Assembly: GCA_964654285.1 (NCBI GenBank)
Contig: CAZZJC010000021.1
Span: forward strand, 1-64,000
Direction: 5' to 3'
Origin: BJHQ01 sp964654285
GTDB lineage: Bacteria; Planctomycetota; UBA11346
DNA length: 64,000 bases
Each line of letters begins with the position of its first letter. The first letter of the stretch is position 1. Below, piece by piece: positions 16,155 to 23,451 of this stretch. The position numbers and the translations under genes were made by a program. Under the pieces are notes generated by a model. It did no database searches and was not told where the DNA came from. It saw only the letters and a list, made by a program, of their open reading frames with translations.

Positions 16155-17123
16155 ATGCGCCAATTCCATCCAGCGACCGCAGCTCTTGTCGTCCTCCTTG
16201 CCGGCTGGTCCGGTATCTCTGCCGGCGAGGCGGCGGGGGCGGCAGCAGGCAAAAAAGTCCTGTACCTCAACGCCTATCACCAAGGCTACGCCTGGAGCGA
16301 TGAGATCCAGAAGGCCATCGAAACCAGGCTGGGTTCGGCCGGGGCCGAGCTGAAAACCATCCTGATGGACACCAAGAACGCTCCCGCCGGGGGCGCCGCC
16401 AAGGCGGAAGAAGCCAAGGGCCTGATCGAAACCTGGAAACCCAATGTGGTCATCGTCTCGGACGACAACCCGATGAAGCTGGTGGTCAAACCCTACCTGA
16501 AGGACGCCGCCACGCCGGTGGTATTCTGCGGCGTCAACTGGGACGGCAGCGCCTACGGCCTGCCCTACCGCAACACCGCCGGCATGTACGAGGTCGCCCT
16601 GGTGCAGCAGCTCGTCGCCACCCTGCGCAAGCACGCCAAGGGCGATCGCGTCGGGCTCTTGGCGGGCGACAACGAAAGCTCGCGCGCCGACGGAGCCGGC
16701 TTCAAGAAGCATTGCGGGGTCGCCGACCTGCAGGAGCTCTACGTGCCCGATCTGGCCGGATGGAAGGCGGGCTACATCGACCTGCAGACCAAGGTCGACA
16801 TCCTGCTGGTCCGCAACGACGGGATCAAAGGCTGGCAAAAGGACGAAATGGCCACGTTCTGCGAAGAAAACGCGCGCATCCCGACCGGTGCGATCCAGGA
16901 GGAGATCCGCTTCTTCGCCTTCGCCACCTACGCCAAGATCGCGGCCGAACAGGGCGAATGGGCGGCCGACGCCACGCTCCAGATCCTCGGCGGCAAGAAG
17001 CCGTCAGAAGTCGGCGAAACCGCCAACAAGAAGGCCAAGATCATCCTCAACATGAGGATCGCCAAGCGCCTGGGCGTGATGCCCGATATCGCCCTGGTGA
17101 AGCAGGCCGAACTGGTGAAATGA
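16155..17123 (+). CDS. Periplasmic substrate-binding protein, ABC_sub_bind type
   Basis: A 322-residue protein with a signal peptide (ALVVLLAGWSGISAGEA) and the two-lobed fold of the PF04392-like group. It shows VLYLNAYHQGYAWSDEIQKA, then NVVIVSDDNPMKLVVKPYLK, TPVVFCGVNWDG and a second-lobe GDRVGLLAGDNESSRAD. The start at 16155 has GGAG close upstream. The chemoreceptor gene begins 31 bases after its stop, so the two are probably one operon. Family members often serve sensory proteins rather than transporters. A role in presenting a ligand to the chemoreceptor is inferred; the ligand is unknown. No ABC permease or ATPase is adjacent. Confidence 0.82.
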   Translation: MRQFHPATAALVVLLAGWSGISAGEAAGAAAGKKVLYLNAYHQGYAWSDEIQKAIETRLGSAGAELKTILMDTKNAPAGGAAKAEEAKGLIETWKPNVVIVSDDNPMKLVVKPYLKDAATPVVFCGVNWDGSAYGLPYRNTAGMYEVALVQQLVATLRKHAKGDRVGLLAGDNESSRADGAGFKKHCGVADLQELYVPDLAGWKAGYIDLQTKVDILLVRNDGIKGWQKDEMATFCEENARIPTGAIQEEIRFFAFATYAKIAAEQGEWAADATLQILGGKKPSEVGETANKKAKIILNMRIAKRLGVMPDIALVKQAELVK

Positions 17124-17154
17124 ATGGCTCGATCGTTCCCCCCGGAGAGTCACC

Positions 17155-18633
17155 ATGCGTCTGTCACTGAACGCCAAGATCCTCCTGCCGCTGGTGCTGG
17201 GGGCGCTGCTGCTCGGGCTCTCCGCCGGGGTGGTCAGCTATTTCGGCCTCAAACACGTCACGGATGAACGCTACGAGAGCGATTTCGCCAACCGCATCGC
17301 GACCATCCGCTCCTTCCTGGCGGCGCAGCAGAAGGAACTCGACGCCACCGGCATGGCCGAGGCCTATGACGAACAATTTCGCAAAAACGCGCTCGCCGCC
17401 CTGCGGGCCCAGTACTACAAGGAAGGAATGGCGAGCAGTTCCTACCCGTTCATCCGTGACGCCAAGGGAGCTGTGGTGCTGCATCCGGTCATGAAGGCGG
17501 GCGACACCACGGGGTCCGACGCTGACTATGTCCGCTTCATGCTGACGACCAAAACGGGCAGCCAAATCTACTCCTTCAAGGGCGAGCCGAAGTGGATGAT
17601 CTTCGACACCGATCCGCGCTGGGGTTGGACGCTCGGGTTTGGCGTGTCATTGCAGGAGAAATACGGCGATCTCCGCAGCGTCCTGATCCAGCTCGGGGTT
17701 GTCCTGGGGGCTCTGCTTCTGATCGTCCTGGCCGTCACGGTGTGGGCGGTCACCCGTTCCGTCACCCGGCCGCTGGGGGCCATCGCCACCCACCTGCGCC
17801 AGGGTGATGGCGCTGCACTGCCGCCGGCGCTGCTCGCACGCCGCGATGAGCTCGGCCTGCTCGCCCAGGCTCTTGAACGCAGCCAGACGGCGACGCGGCA
17901 GGCGCAGGAGGAGCAGCGCGCCCACGCCGCCCGCGCCGAGGAGACCATCCGTCGCCGCCTCGACGAGGTCCTGGGCGGAGTCGCCGGGCACAGCGACACG
18001 CTGAAGGGCACCAGCGGCACCGTGGCCAGCGCGGCCACCGAGGTGTCGAGCAGCGTCAACACGGTCGCGGCCAGCACCGAGGAGCTCGCCGCGAGCGTGA
18101 AGGAGATCGCGCGCAACACCTCCGAGGCCGCCCGCATCGCCGGCGAGGCCGCCACCATGGCCGGCAAGATGGACACCGTCATGGCCCGCCTGGCCAGTTC
18201 GAACCAGAAGATCGGGGCGGTGGTGCAGACCATCCAGGGCATCGCCGGGCAGACCAACCTGCTCGCCCTGAACGCCACCATCGAGGCCGCCCGCGCCGGC
18301 GAGGCCGGCCGCGGCTTCGCCGTCGTCGCCAGCGAGGTGAAGGAACTGGCGCGCCAGACCGCCACCGCCACCGGCGACATCGCCGGCAAGATCGCCGCCG
18401 TCCAGGGCGACGCCGCCGCGGTGGCCGAGGCGATCAAGCAGATCACCGCGACGATCACCAGCATCAACCAGATCCAGCAGACCGTCGCCAGCGCCGTCGA
18501 AGAACAGAGCGCCACCACCGACGAGATGTCCCGCAACGTCGGCGAAGCCGCGCGCGGCACCGCCGGGATCGCGCAACAGGTCAACGAACTCGCGCAACTG
18601 GCGGCGAAATTGCAGGAATTGGTGCGCCGCTGA
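17155..18633 (+). CDS. Methyl-accepting chemotaxis protein
   Basis: A 492-residue receptor: a transmembrane helix at about 7-30 (ILLPLVLGALLLGLSAGVVS), a periplasmic single-Cache-type sensor (about 31-180, with ASSSYPFIRDAKGAVVLHP), a second membrane helix at about 185-205, a HAMP linker and a long cytoplasmic coiled coil. The conserved signalling tip is present (IAGQTNLLALNATIEAARAG, GRGFAVVASEVKELA). It ends without a CheR-binding pentapeptide. GGAGAG precedes the ATG. No che genes lie nearby. The adjacent binding protein may supply its ligand. Confidence 0.93.
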   Translation: MRLSLNAKILLPLVLGALLLGLSAGVVSYFGLKHVTDERYESDFANRIATIRSFLAAQQKELDATGMAEAYDEQFRKNALAALRAQYYKEGMASSSYPFIRDAKGAVVLHPVMKAGDTTGSDADYVRFMLTTKTGSQIYSFKGEPKWMIFDTDPRWGWTLGFGVSLQEKYGDLRSVLIQLGVVLGALLLIVLAVTVWAVTRSVTRPLGAIATHLRQGDGAALPPALLARRDELGLLAQALERSQTATRQAQEEQRAHAARAEETIRRRLDEVLGGVAGHSDTLKGTSGTVASAATEVSSSVNTVAASTEELAASVKEIARNTSEAARIAGEAATMAGKMDTVMARLASSNQKIGAVVQTIQGIAGQTNLLALNATIEAARAGEAGRGFAVVASEVKELARQTATATGDIAGKIAAVQGDAAAVAEAIKQITATITSINQIQQTVASAVEEQSATTDEMSRNVGEAARGTAGIAQQVNELAQLAAKLQELVRR

Positions 18634-18651
18634 TCATCCGGTGGGAACGGA

Positions 18652-18681
18652 TTCCGGATGACGGACGGGAATCCTCATTTC
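18652..18681 (+). repeat. 30-base short repeat, copy 2
   Basis: Matches 4833-4862 at 27 of 30 positions. With the preceding G it forms a GGATTCC/GGAATCC stem of 7 bp around a 12-base loop. It lies 19 bases past the chemoreceptor stop. Confidence 0.55.
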
Positions 18682-18751
18682 GGCCCGCCGGGACGGGCAC
18701 AGGATACGTCGCCTTGGGATCACCGACCGAATGGGGACAGGAATGCAGAGG

Positions 18752-18778
18752 GCCAGGGAGATCCCCTGGCTCTTTGCG
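18752..18778 (+). terminator. Hairpin with T-rich tail after the chemoreceptor gene
   Basis: GCCAGGG and CCCTGGC pair over 7 bp with a 5-base loop, followed by TCTTTGCG and then GTTT. It is a reasonable intrinsic terminator for the upstream plus-strand pair, though the T run is interrupted. Confidence 0.5.
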
Positions 18779-18812
18779 TTTGCCTGGCGGATACGCCCTG
18801 CGGTAGCCGGAT

Positions 18813-18848
18813 ACGACGACACCCGGCCGCAAGGCCGGGTGTCGTCGT
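18813..18848. terminator. Long perfect hairpin with GCAA loop
   Basis: ACGACGACACCCGGCC and GGCCGGGTGTCGTCGT pair over 16 bp with no mismatch around a GCAA tetraloop. There is no T run on either side. It sits between convergent genes and could stop transcription or protect 3' ends. Confidence 0.5.
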
Positions 18849-18874
18849 CTGTCATCAGTCAACAGAAGCCATGA

Positions 18875-18978
18875 GGAAAACGTCCAGAGCACCTCAGCTG
18901 CAAGGCGGGAGGTGGGATTTGGGCAGCGCCAGCACACCCGCGACCACCGCCGCAGATGCGGTGCTATGGACGTCTTCC
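18875..18978 (+). repeat. Family 2 repeat, copy B
   Basis: The core starts GCAAGGCGGGAGG and continues to GGGCAGCGCCA. The left arm (18875-18901) and right arm (18952-18978) are 27 bases each and pair at 23 positions. The outer arm sequence around AACGTCCAGAGCACC differs from that of copy C, yet pairing is kept. The right arm ends 4 bases from the gap stop codon. The core strand is antisense to gap. Confidence 0.8.
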
Positions 18979-18982
18979 GGGA

Positions 18983-20047
18983 TCAGATGCCCTTGTCGAT
19001 CATCAGCTTGACGAGGTCGACCACGCGGTTGCTGTAGCCCCACTCGTTGTCGTACCAGCTCACGAGCTTGAAGAAGTTCTTGTTCAGCTCGATGCACGAG
19101 CCGGCGTCGAAGATCGACGAGCGGACGTCGTGGATGAAGTCGGTCGAGACGACCTCCTCATCGGTGTAGCCGAGGATGCCCTTGAGGTAGGTCTCGGAGG
19201 CCTTCTTCATCGCGGCCTGGATCTCGGCGAGCGAGGTGTCCTTGACCGACTTGAAGGTCAGGTCGACCACCGACACGGTCGGGGTGGGCACGCGGAACGC
19301 CATGCCGGTCAGCTTGCCCTTGAGCTCGGGCAGGACGAGCGCGGCGGCCTTGGCGGCGCCGGTCGAGCTGGGGATGATGTTCTGCGCCGCGGTGCGGCCG
19401 CCCTTCCAGTCCTTCTTCGAGGGGCCGTCGACGGTCTTCTGGGTCGCGGTGTAGGAATGGACGGTGGTCATCAGGCCTTCGACGATGCCGAAGCCTTCCT
19501 TGAGGAGGACCTGGCAGACCGGCACGAGGCAGTTCGTGGTGCAGGACGCGTTCGAGACCAGGTTGTGCTTCTTGGCGTCGTACTTGTCGCTGTTCACGCC
19601 CATCACGATGGTGATGTCCTCGTTCTTGGCCGGGGCGCTGATGATCACCTTCTTGGCGCCGGCGACGATGTGGCCCTGGGCCGACTTGGGATCGCCCGCC
19701 TTGCACTCGGTGAAGAGGCCGGTCGATTCGATCACCAGATCGACGCCGAGCTTCTTCCACGGCAGTTCGGCCGGGGTCTTGGCGCTGACGACCAGGATGT
19801 CCTTGCCGTTGACGACCAGCACGTCGTCTTCAGCGACGGTGGGGGCGGACTTCTTCGAGGCCACGGTGCCCTTGAAGGCGCCCTGGGTCGAGTCGTACTT
19901 GAGGAGGTAGGCGAGGTTGTCGGCGGGAACGATGTCGCCGACCGCGACGACGTCGACGTCCTTGCCGAGCAGGCCCTGCTCGACGATGGCGCGGAAGACG
20001 AGGCGGCCGATGCGGCCGAATCCGTTGATGGCGATCTTGGTGGCCAT
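18983..20047 (-). CDS. gap: Glyceraldehyde-3-phosphate dehydrogenase
   Basis: Oxidises glyceraldehyde-3-phosphate to 1,3-bisphosphoglycerate in glycolysis, or the reverse. The 354-residue protein has the Rossmann start KIAINGFGRIGRLVFRA, the catalytic Cys in SNASCTTNCLVP, the HSYTATQ loop and the C-terminal WYDNEWGYSNR motif. It is slightly longer than the usual 330-340 residues because of an insert around KKSAPTVAEDD. A family 2 repeat begins directly beyond its stop. It stands alone, with neither pgk nor tpi nearby. Confidence 0.97.
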   Translation of the reverse strand: MATKIAINGFGRIGRLVFRAIVEQGLLGKDVDVVAVGDIVPADNLAYLLKYDSTQGAFKGTVASKKSAPTVAEDDVLVVNGKDILVVSAKTPAELPWKKLGVDLVIESTGLFTECKAGDPKSAQGHIVAGAKKVIISAPAKNEDITIVMGVNSDKYDAKKHNLVSNASCTTNCLVPVCQVLLKEGFGIVEGLMTTVHSYTATQKTVDGPSKKDWKGGRTAAQNIIPSSTGAAKAAALVLPELKGKLTGMAFRVPTPTVSVVDLTFKSVKDTSLAEIQAAMKKASETYLKGILGYTDEEVVSTDFIHDVRSSIFDAGSCIELNKNFFKLVSWYDNEWGYSNRVVDLVKLMIDKGI

Positions 20048-20283
20048 GATGGCTCCTGGTGGGTGCGGCGATGGTTCGCCGGGTTGGGATGGGCGGGTTG
20101 ACGTGCGGGGCGCAGGCTATGCGCTCAGGGACGCGCGCAAGCCGACCACGACCAGGCATCGTGCCAGGTATGTCCGCAACGGAGGTGATGCATGCTCCAC
20201 ATGCAAGAACCCCGGCAATCAGCCGGGGTTCCTGGCGCAAACCTGGGATGAGAAGAAGCGGCAGGCCACCCGGCCCGCGCGGC
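20048..20283. other. Intergenic region upstream of gap
   Basis: 236 bases holding the terminator of the small basic protein gene (20207-20231) and, by position, the gap promoter. No further gene is supported. Confidence 0.5.
20207..20231 (-). terminator. Terminator hairpin after the small basic protein gene
   Basis: GAACCCCGGC and GCCGGGGTTC form a perfect 10-bp stem with a 5-base loop, 53 bases beyond the stop codon. On the minus strand the stem is followed by TTGCATG, a weak T tail. Confidence 0.65.
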
Positions 20284-20448
20284 TCAGGTCATCTTGATGT
20301 TGCGGACCTTGGGCAGGTTGAAGATCGAGCCCTTCTCAGCCGACCAGCGGCCTTCGGACTTGAGGCGCTCGATGCGCTCGGCCCGGGACAGGACGTTGCG
20401 GTGCTTCGAGAAACCGCCCTTGCTGGCGAACGTACCGTGCATGCTCAT
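20284..20448 (-). CDS. PVC-type small basic protein
   Basis: A 54-residue protein: it starts MSMHGTF, has NVLSRAERIERLKSEGRW in the centre and ends FNLPKVRNIKMT. The pattern NVLxRxERIexLkxxGxW followed by xLPK is that of the small basic protein family described only in Planctomycetes, Verrucomicrobia and Chlamydiae relatives, recalled as TIGR04137. Its function is not established; a ribosome-linked role has been suggested by its size and charge. The gene has a near-perfect Shine-Dalgarno (GGAGGTGAT) immediately before the ATG, which implies high expression. It is flanked by lpxA upstream and a terminator downstream. It is the best taxonomic marker in the window. Confidence 0.88.
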   Translation of the reverse strand: MSMHGTFASKGGFSKHRNVLSRAERIERLKSEGRWSAEKGSIFNLPKVRNIKMT

Positions 20449-20497
20449 GGATCACCTCCGGCGTGGGGGCGCGGAACATAGCAGGATCGGCCGGGGA

Positions 20498-21364
20498 TCA
20501 AGTCCCGGCTGCCACCTGGGTCGTCGGCCTGGAACCGGGACCGCCGCCGACGACGGGCGGACGGTGGGCCTCCTGCACCCGCCCCTTCACCGACTGTTCG
20601 AGATGGCGTTCCATCCAGCGCACCAGGCGCAGCACCGGGGTGTCGGCGGAGTCGGCCAGGCTGTCGCGCAGCTCTTCCAGCGCCTCGGCGCGCGGGCGGC
20701 TGCGGTCGTGGAAGAGGATGCGGTAGGCATCGCGCATGGCCGAGATCTGGTCTTCCGGGATGCCGGCGCGGCGCATGCCGATCTGGTTCACGTTGCGCGG
20801 CTCGGCCGGATTGCCCTCGGCGATCATGTAGGGCGGGATGTCGAACTTGATGCCGCACATCGCGCCGACGTAGGCGAGCTCGCCCACCGAGACGAAGTGG
20901 TGCACCCCGGTCATCGGCCCGACGACCGAGCGGTCGGCGAGGTTCACGTGCCCGGCCAGGTTCGCCGCGTTGCCGACGATCACCCGGTTGCCCAGGATGC
21001 AGTCGTGGGCGACGTGGCAGTAGGCCATGAGCAGGCAGTCGTCGCCGACCACGGTCTTCATGCCGCCGCCCTCGGTGCCCTTGTTGACGGTCACGCATTC
21101 GTGCACGCGGCAGTTGCGGCCGATGATGACCTCGCTGTCCTCGTTCTTGAACTTGAGATCCTGGGGATCGCCGCCGACCACCGCGCCGGGGAAGACCTTG
21201 GTGCCGTCGCCGATGGTGGTGCGCCCGATCACCGTCACGTGGCTGACCAGCTCGACGCCGGCCCCCAGCACGACCCTGCCGCGCACCAGGCAGAAGGGTC
21301 CGACGGTGGCCTGGGGATGGATCTCGGCGGCGGGATCGACCACGGCGAGGGCATGGACGGGCAT
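20498..21364 (-). CDS. lpxA: Acyl-ACP--UDP-GlcNAc O-acyltransferase
   Basis: First step of lipid A synthesis: transfers a 3-hydroxyacyl chain from acyl carrier protein to UDP-GlcNAc. The 288-residue protein is a left-handed beta-helix of hexapeptide repeats (VDPAAEIHPQATVGPFCLV, GAGVELVSHVTVIGRTTIG), with the catalytic His in AYCHVAHDC, then a helical C-terminal domain (NVNQIGMRRAGIPEDQI). It is about 25 residues longer than E. coli LpxA, with a proline- and glycine-rich tail. GGAG precedes the start. It shows that the cell has an LPS-type outer membrane. No other lpx genes are adjacent. Confidence 0.95.
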   Translation of the reverse strand: MPVHALAVVDPAAEIHPQATVGPFCLVRGRVVLGAGVELVSHVTVIGRTTIGDGTKVFPGAVVGGDPQDLKFKNEDSEVIIGRNCRVHECVTVNKGTEGGGMKTVVGDDCLLMAYCHVAHDCILGNRVIVGNAANLAGHVNLADRSVVGPMTGVHHFVSVGELAYVGAMCGIKFDIPPYMIAEGNPAEPRNVNQIGMRRAGIPEDQISAMRDAYRILFHDRSRPRAEALEELRDSLADSADTPVLRLVRWMERHLEQSVKGRVQEAHRPPVVGGGPGSRPTTQVAAGT

Positions 21365-21446
21365 GGGGCGGCTCCGGCTTCCCGCCTGGGCGGGATGGTT
21401 GGGTCAGGAAGGAAGCCGCACCGCTTAGTCGTTGGCGGGGGCGCGG

Positions 21447-22025
21447 TCAAGACGTAACGGGCGAAATCGCGGGATTTTCCGGGGCGCGCACCAGCAAGGC
21501 GACCCAGCTCCGGCCGTAGGCCCGGCGATCGCGCTCGACCAGCTCCGGATGCTCCGGCAGATCCGCGCCGGCTTCGCCCCGGATGACCACGCTGCCGTCC
21601 GGCGCGAGCGCCGCCGCCGCGAGGCGCAGCAGCTCTGCGATCAGCGCCGGCTCCTCGGCGAACCACGGGAACGGCGGATCGGCGAATACCAGATCGAGTC
21701 CGGAGAGGCCCGGCAGTGCGGCCTGGAAGGGCCGGGGATGCAGGCGGATCACCGGCGGTTCGCCGAGACGGCGCAGATTGGCGCGGATCACCGGGATGGC
21801 GTGGCGGCCGGGCTCGATGAGGTGGACGGCCGTCGCGCCCCGGCTGGCGGCCTCGATGCCGAAGCCACCGGATCCGGCGCAGATGTCGGCGACGGTCAGT
21901 CCGCTGAGATCCTGCCCGAGCCAGTCGAAGAGCGACTGCTTGATCCGGTCCGGCAGCGGCCGGGTCGCCAGGCCGTCGGGCGCATCCAGGGCGCGGCCCT
22001 TCCACTTCCCGGCGATCACCCTCAC
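21447..22025 (-). CDS. rsmD: 16S rRNA guanine-N2 methyltransferase, RsmD type
   Basis: Methylates a guanine in 16S rRNA (G966 in E. coli). The 192-residue protein starts VRVIAGKWKGRAL, has the SAM-binding ADICAGSGGFGIEAASRGA and the catalytic motif IV ADPPFPW (D/N-PP-Y/F). It starts with GTG, whose last bases form the aroA stop (GTGA, four-base overlap), so it is translated by coupling. An in-frame extension through the aroA region exists but is only the antiparallel reading of another frame. Confidence 0.92.
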   Translation of the reverse strand: MRVIAGKWKGRALDAPDGLATRPLPDRIKQSLFDWLGQDLSGLTVADICAGSGGFGIEAASRGATAVHLIEPGRHAIPVIRANLRRLGEPPVIRLHPRPFQAALPGLSGLDLVFADPPFPWFAEEPALIAELLRLAAAALAPDGSVVIRGEAGADLPEHPELVERDRRAYGRSWVALLVRAPENPAISPVTS

Positions 22026-23347
22026 GCCGGAACCGTCGCCGCGACCGTCGCGAGATCGCGCCAGAATCCGGGATACGTCTTGGCGGTGCAGGCGGGATCC
22101 GCGATGGTCACCTTTCCGGTGAGCGCGCCGAGCACGCCGAAGCTCATCGCCATGCGGTGGTCGGCGTAGCATTCCACCGTGGCGGGGATGATCGGCCGGG
22201 GCGAGATGCGCAGCCAGTCGTCGCCGTGCTCGACCTGCTGCCCCAGTCGGCGCAGCTCGGCCACCGTCGCGGCGAGGCGGTCGGTCTCCTTGATGCGGAT
22301 GTTGGCGATGTTGCGGATCACGGTGTCGCCGCGGCACAGCGGCGCGATCGCGGCAAGGGTCATCACCGTGTCGCTGATGTGGTGCAGATCGGCATCGATT
22401 CCGGCCAGACCGCCCGCCGGCGCCGCGACGCTCGTGCCGCCGGCATCGCTGGTCACGCTCGCGCCCATGCGGCGCAGCAGCTCGACGAAGGCGTAGTCGC
22501 CCTGGAGCGACGTGGCGTCGAGTCCAGGGACGGTGATGCGGCCGCCGCCGGCCGCCGCGAGCGCGAACGGATAGCTGGCCGAGCTCGCGTCCGGCTCGAT
22601 CGCGTAGCCGCGGGCGCGGTAGGCGCGGATCGGCGTGGTGCGGAAGCCGGTCGAGACCCCGGCCTGATAGGCCGCGCCGGAACCGCCGAGCACGTCGATG
22701 CGGCCGCCGAAGTCCGCGACCAGGCGCCGGGTCATCTCGATGTAGGGCAGGCTGACCAGCTCGCCCTCGACGCTGATCTCCAAGGCCGCATCGGCAAAGC
22801 CGCTGACGAGCAGCAGGGCGGTGAAATACTGGCTCGAACGGTCGCCACGCATGCGGATGCGGCCGCCGGGGATGCGGCCGCCGTGGACGGTCAGCGGCGG
22901 GCAGCCGGTCGCGCAGTCGACCGTGACGCCGAGCTGGCGCAGGCCGTCGACGAGATCCGCGATCGGCCGCTTCGCCATGTGCTGGTCGCCGACGAAGGTC
23001 GTCCTGCCGGGGATGAGCGCGGCGAGCGCGGCGCAGAACCGCACCGTGGTGCCGCTGTTGCCGACGAAGCACGGCGCAGACGGGACGCGCAGGCGGTCGC
23101 GGCCGCCGCGCACGATGAGCTCGTCCGCACCGCCATCGCGGATCGCCACCCCCATCGCGCCCAGGCAATCGCGCATGCGCTGGGTGTCGTCGGAGGCCAG
23201 CACGTTGCGCAGGACGGTCTCATCCCCCTCGGCGAGCGCGGCGCAGACCAGGGCGCGGTTGGTGATGCTCTTCGATCCGGGCACGGCCCAGGTCGTGTCG
23301 ACGCGGCCGCGCAGGTGGGGGACGAGGAACGGGCCGGACGCTTGCAT
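22022..23347 (-). CDS. aroA: 3-phosphoshikimate 1-carboxyvinyltransferase (EPSP synthase)
   Basis: Joins shikimate-3-phosphate and phosphoenolpyruvate in aromatic amino acid synthesis. It has the two-domain inside-out barrel signatures: PGSKSITNRALVCAALA, GNSGTTVRFCAAL, the SSQYFTALLLV loop, the KETDRLAATVAELRRLG motif and the DHRMAMSFGVLG motif. Length is about 441 residues, normal. I took the ATG at 23347; a GTG at 23354-23356 would add three residues. It is divergent from glnD and overlaps rsmD downstream. LAxPGSKS with Gly rather than the Ala of insensitive forms suggests a class I-like site, but I do not assign inhibitor tolerance. Confidence 0.96.
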   Translation of the reverse strand: MQASGPFLVPHLRGRVDTTWAVPGSKSITNRALVCAALAEGDETVLRNVLASDDTQRMRDCLGAMGVAIRDGGADELIVRGGRDRLRVPSAPCFVGNSGTTVRFCAALAALIPGRTTFVGDQHMAKRPIADLVDGLRQLGVTVDCATGCPPLTVHGGRIPGGRIRMRGDRSSQYFTALLLVSGFADAALEISVEGELVSLPYIEMTRRLVADFGGRIDVLGGSGAAYQAGVSTGFRTTPIRAYRARGYAIEPDASSASYPFALAAAGGGRITVPGLDATSLQGDYAFVELLRRMGASVTSDAGGTSVAAPAGGLAGIDADLHHISDTVMTLAAIAPLCRGDTVIRNIANIRIKETDRLAATVAELRRLGQQVEHGDDWLRISPRPIIPATVECYADHRMAMSFGVLGALTGKVTIADPACTAKTYPGFWRDLATVAATVPA

Positions 23348-23451
23348 GGCGGCCACGATCGCAACAGGTCCGGGGCTGGCAATCGGACGTGCCTGCCGGA
23401 GCTCGACCTGGACCGGACTTGCGCTCCGCCCTGGCGATCGACCCTGGGCTC

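Noticed and set aside
18875..18978. Integron attC site
   Set aside because: Paired arms with variable sequence recall attC, but I see no R-type RYYYAAC/GTTRRRY core boxes, no integrase and no cassette array.
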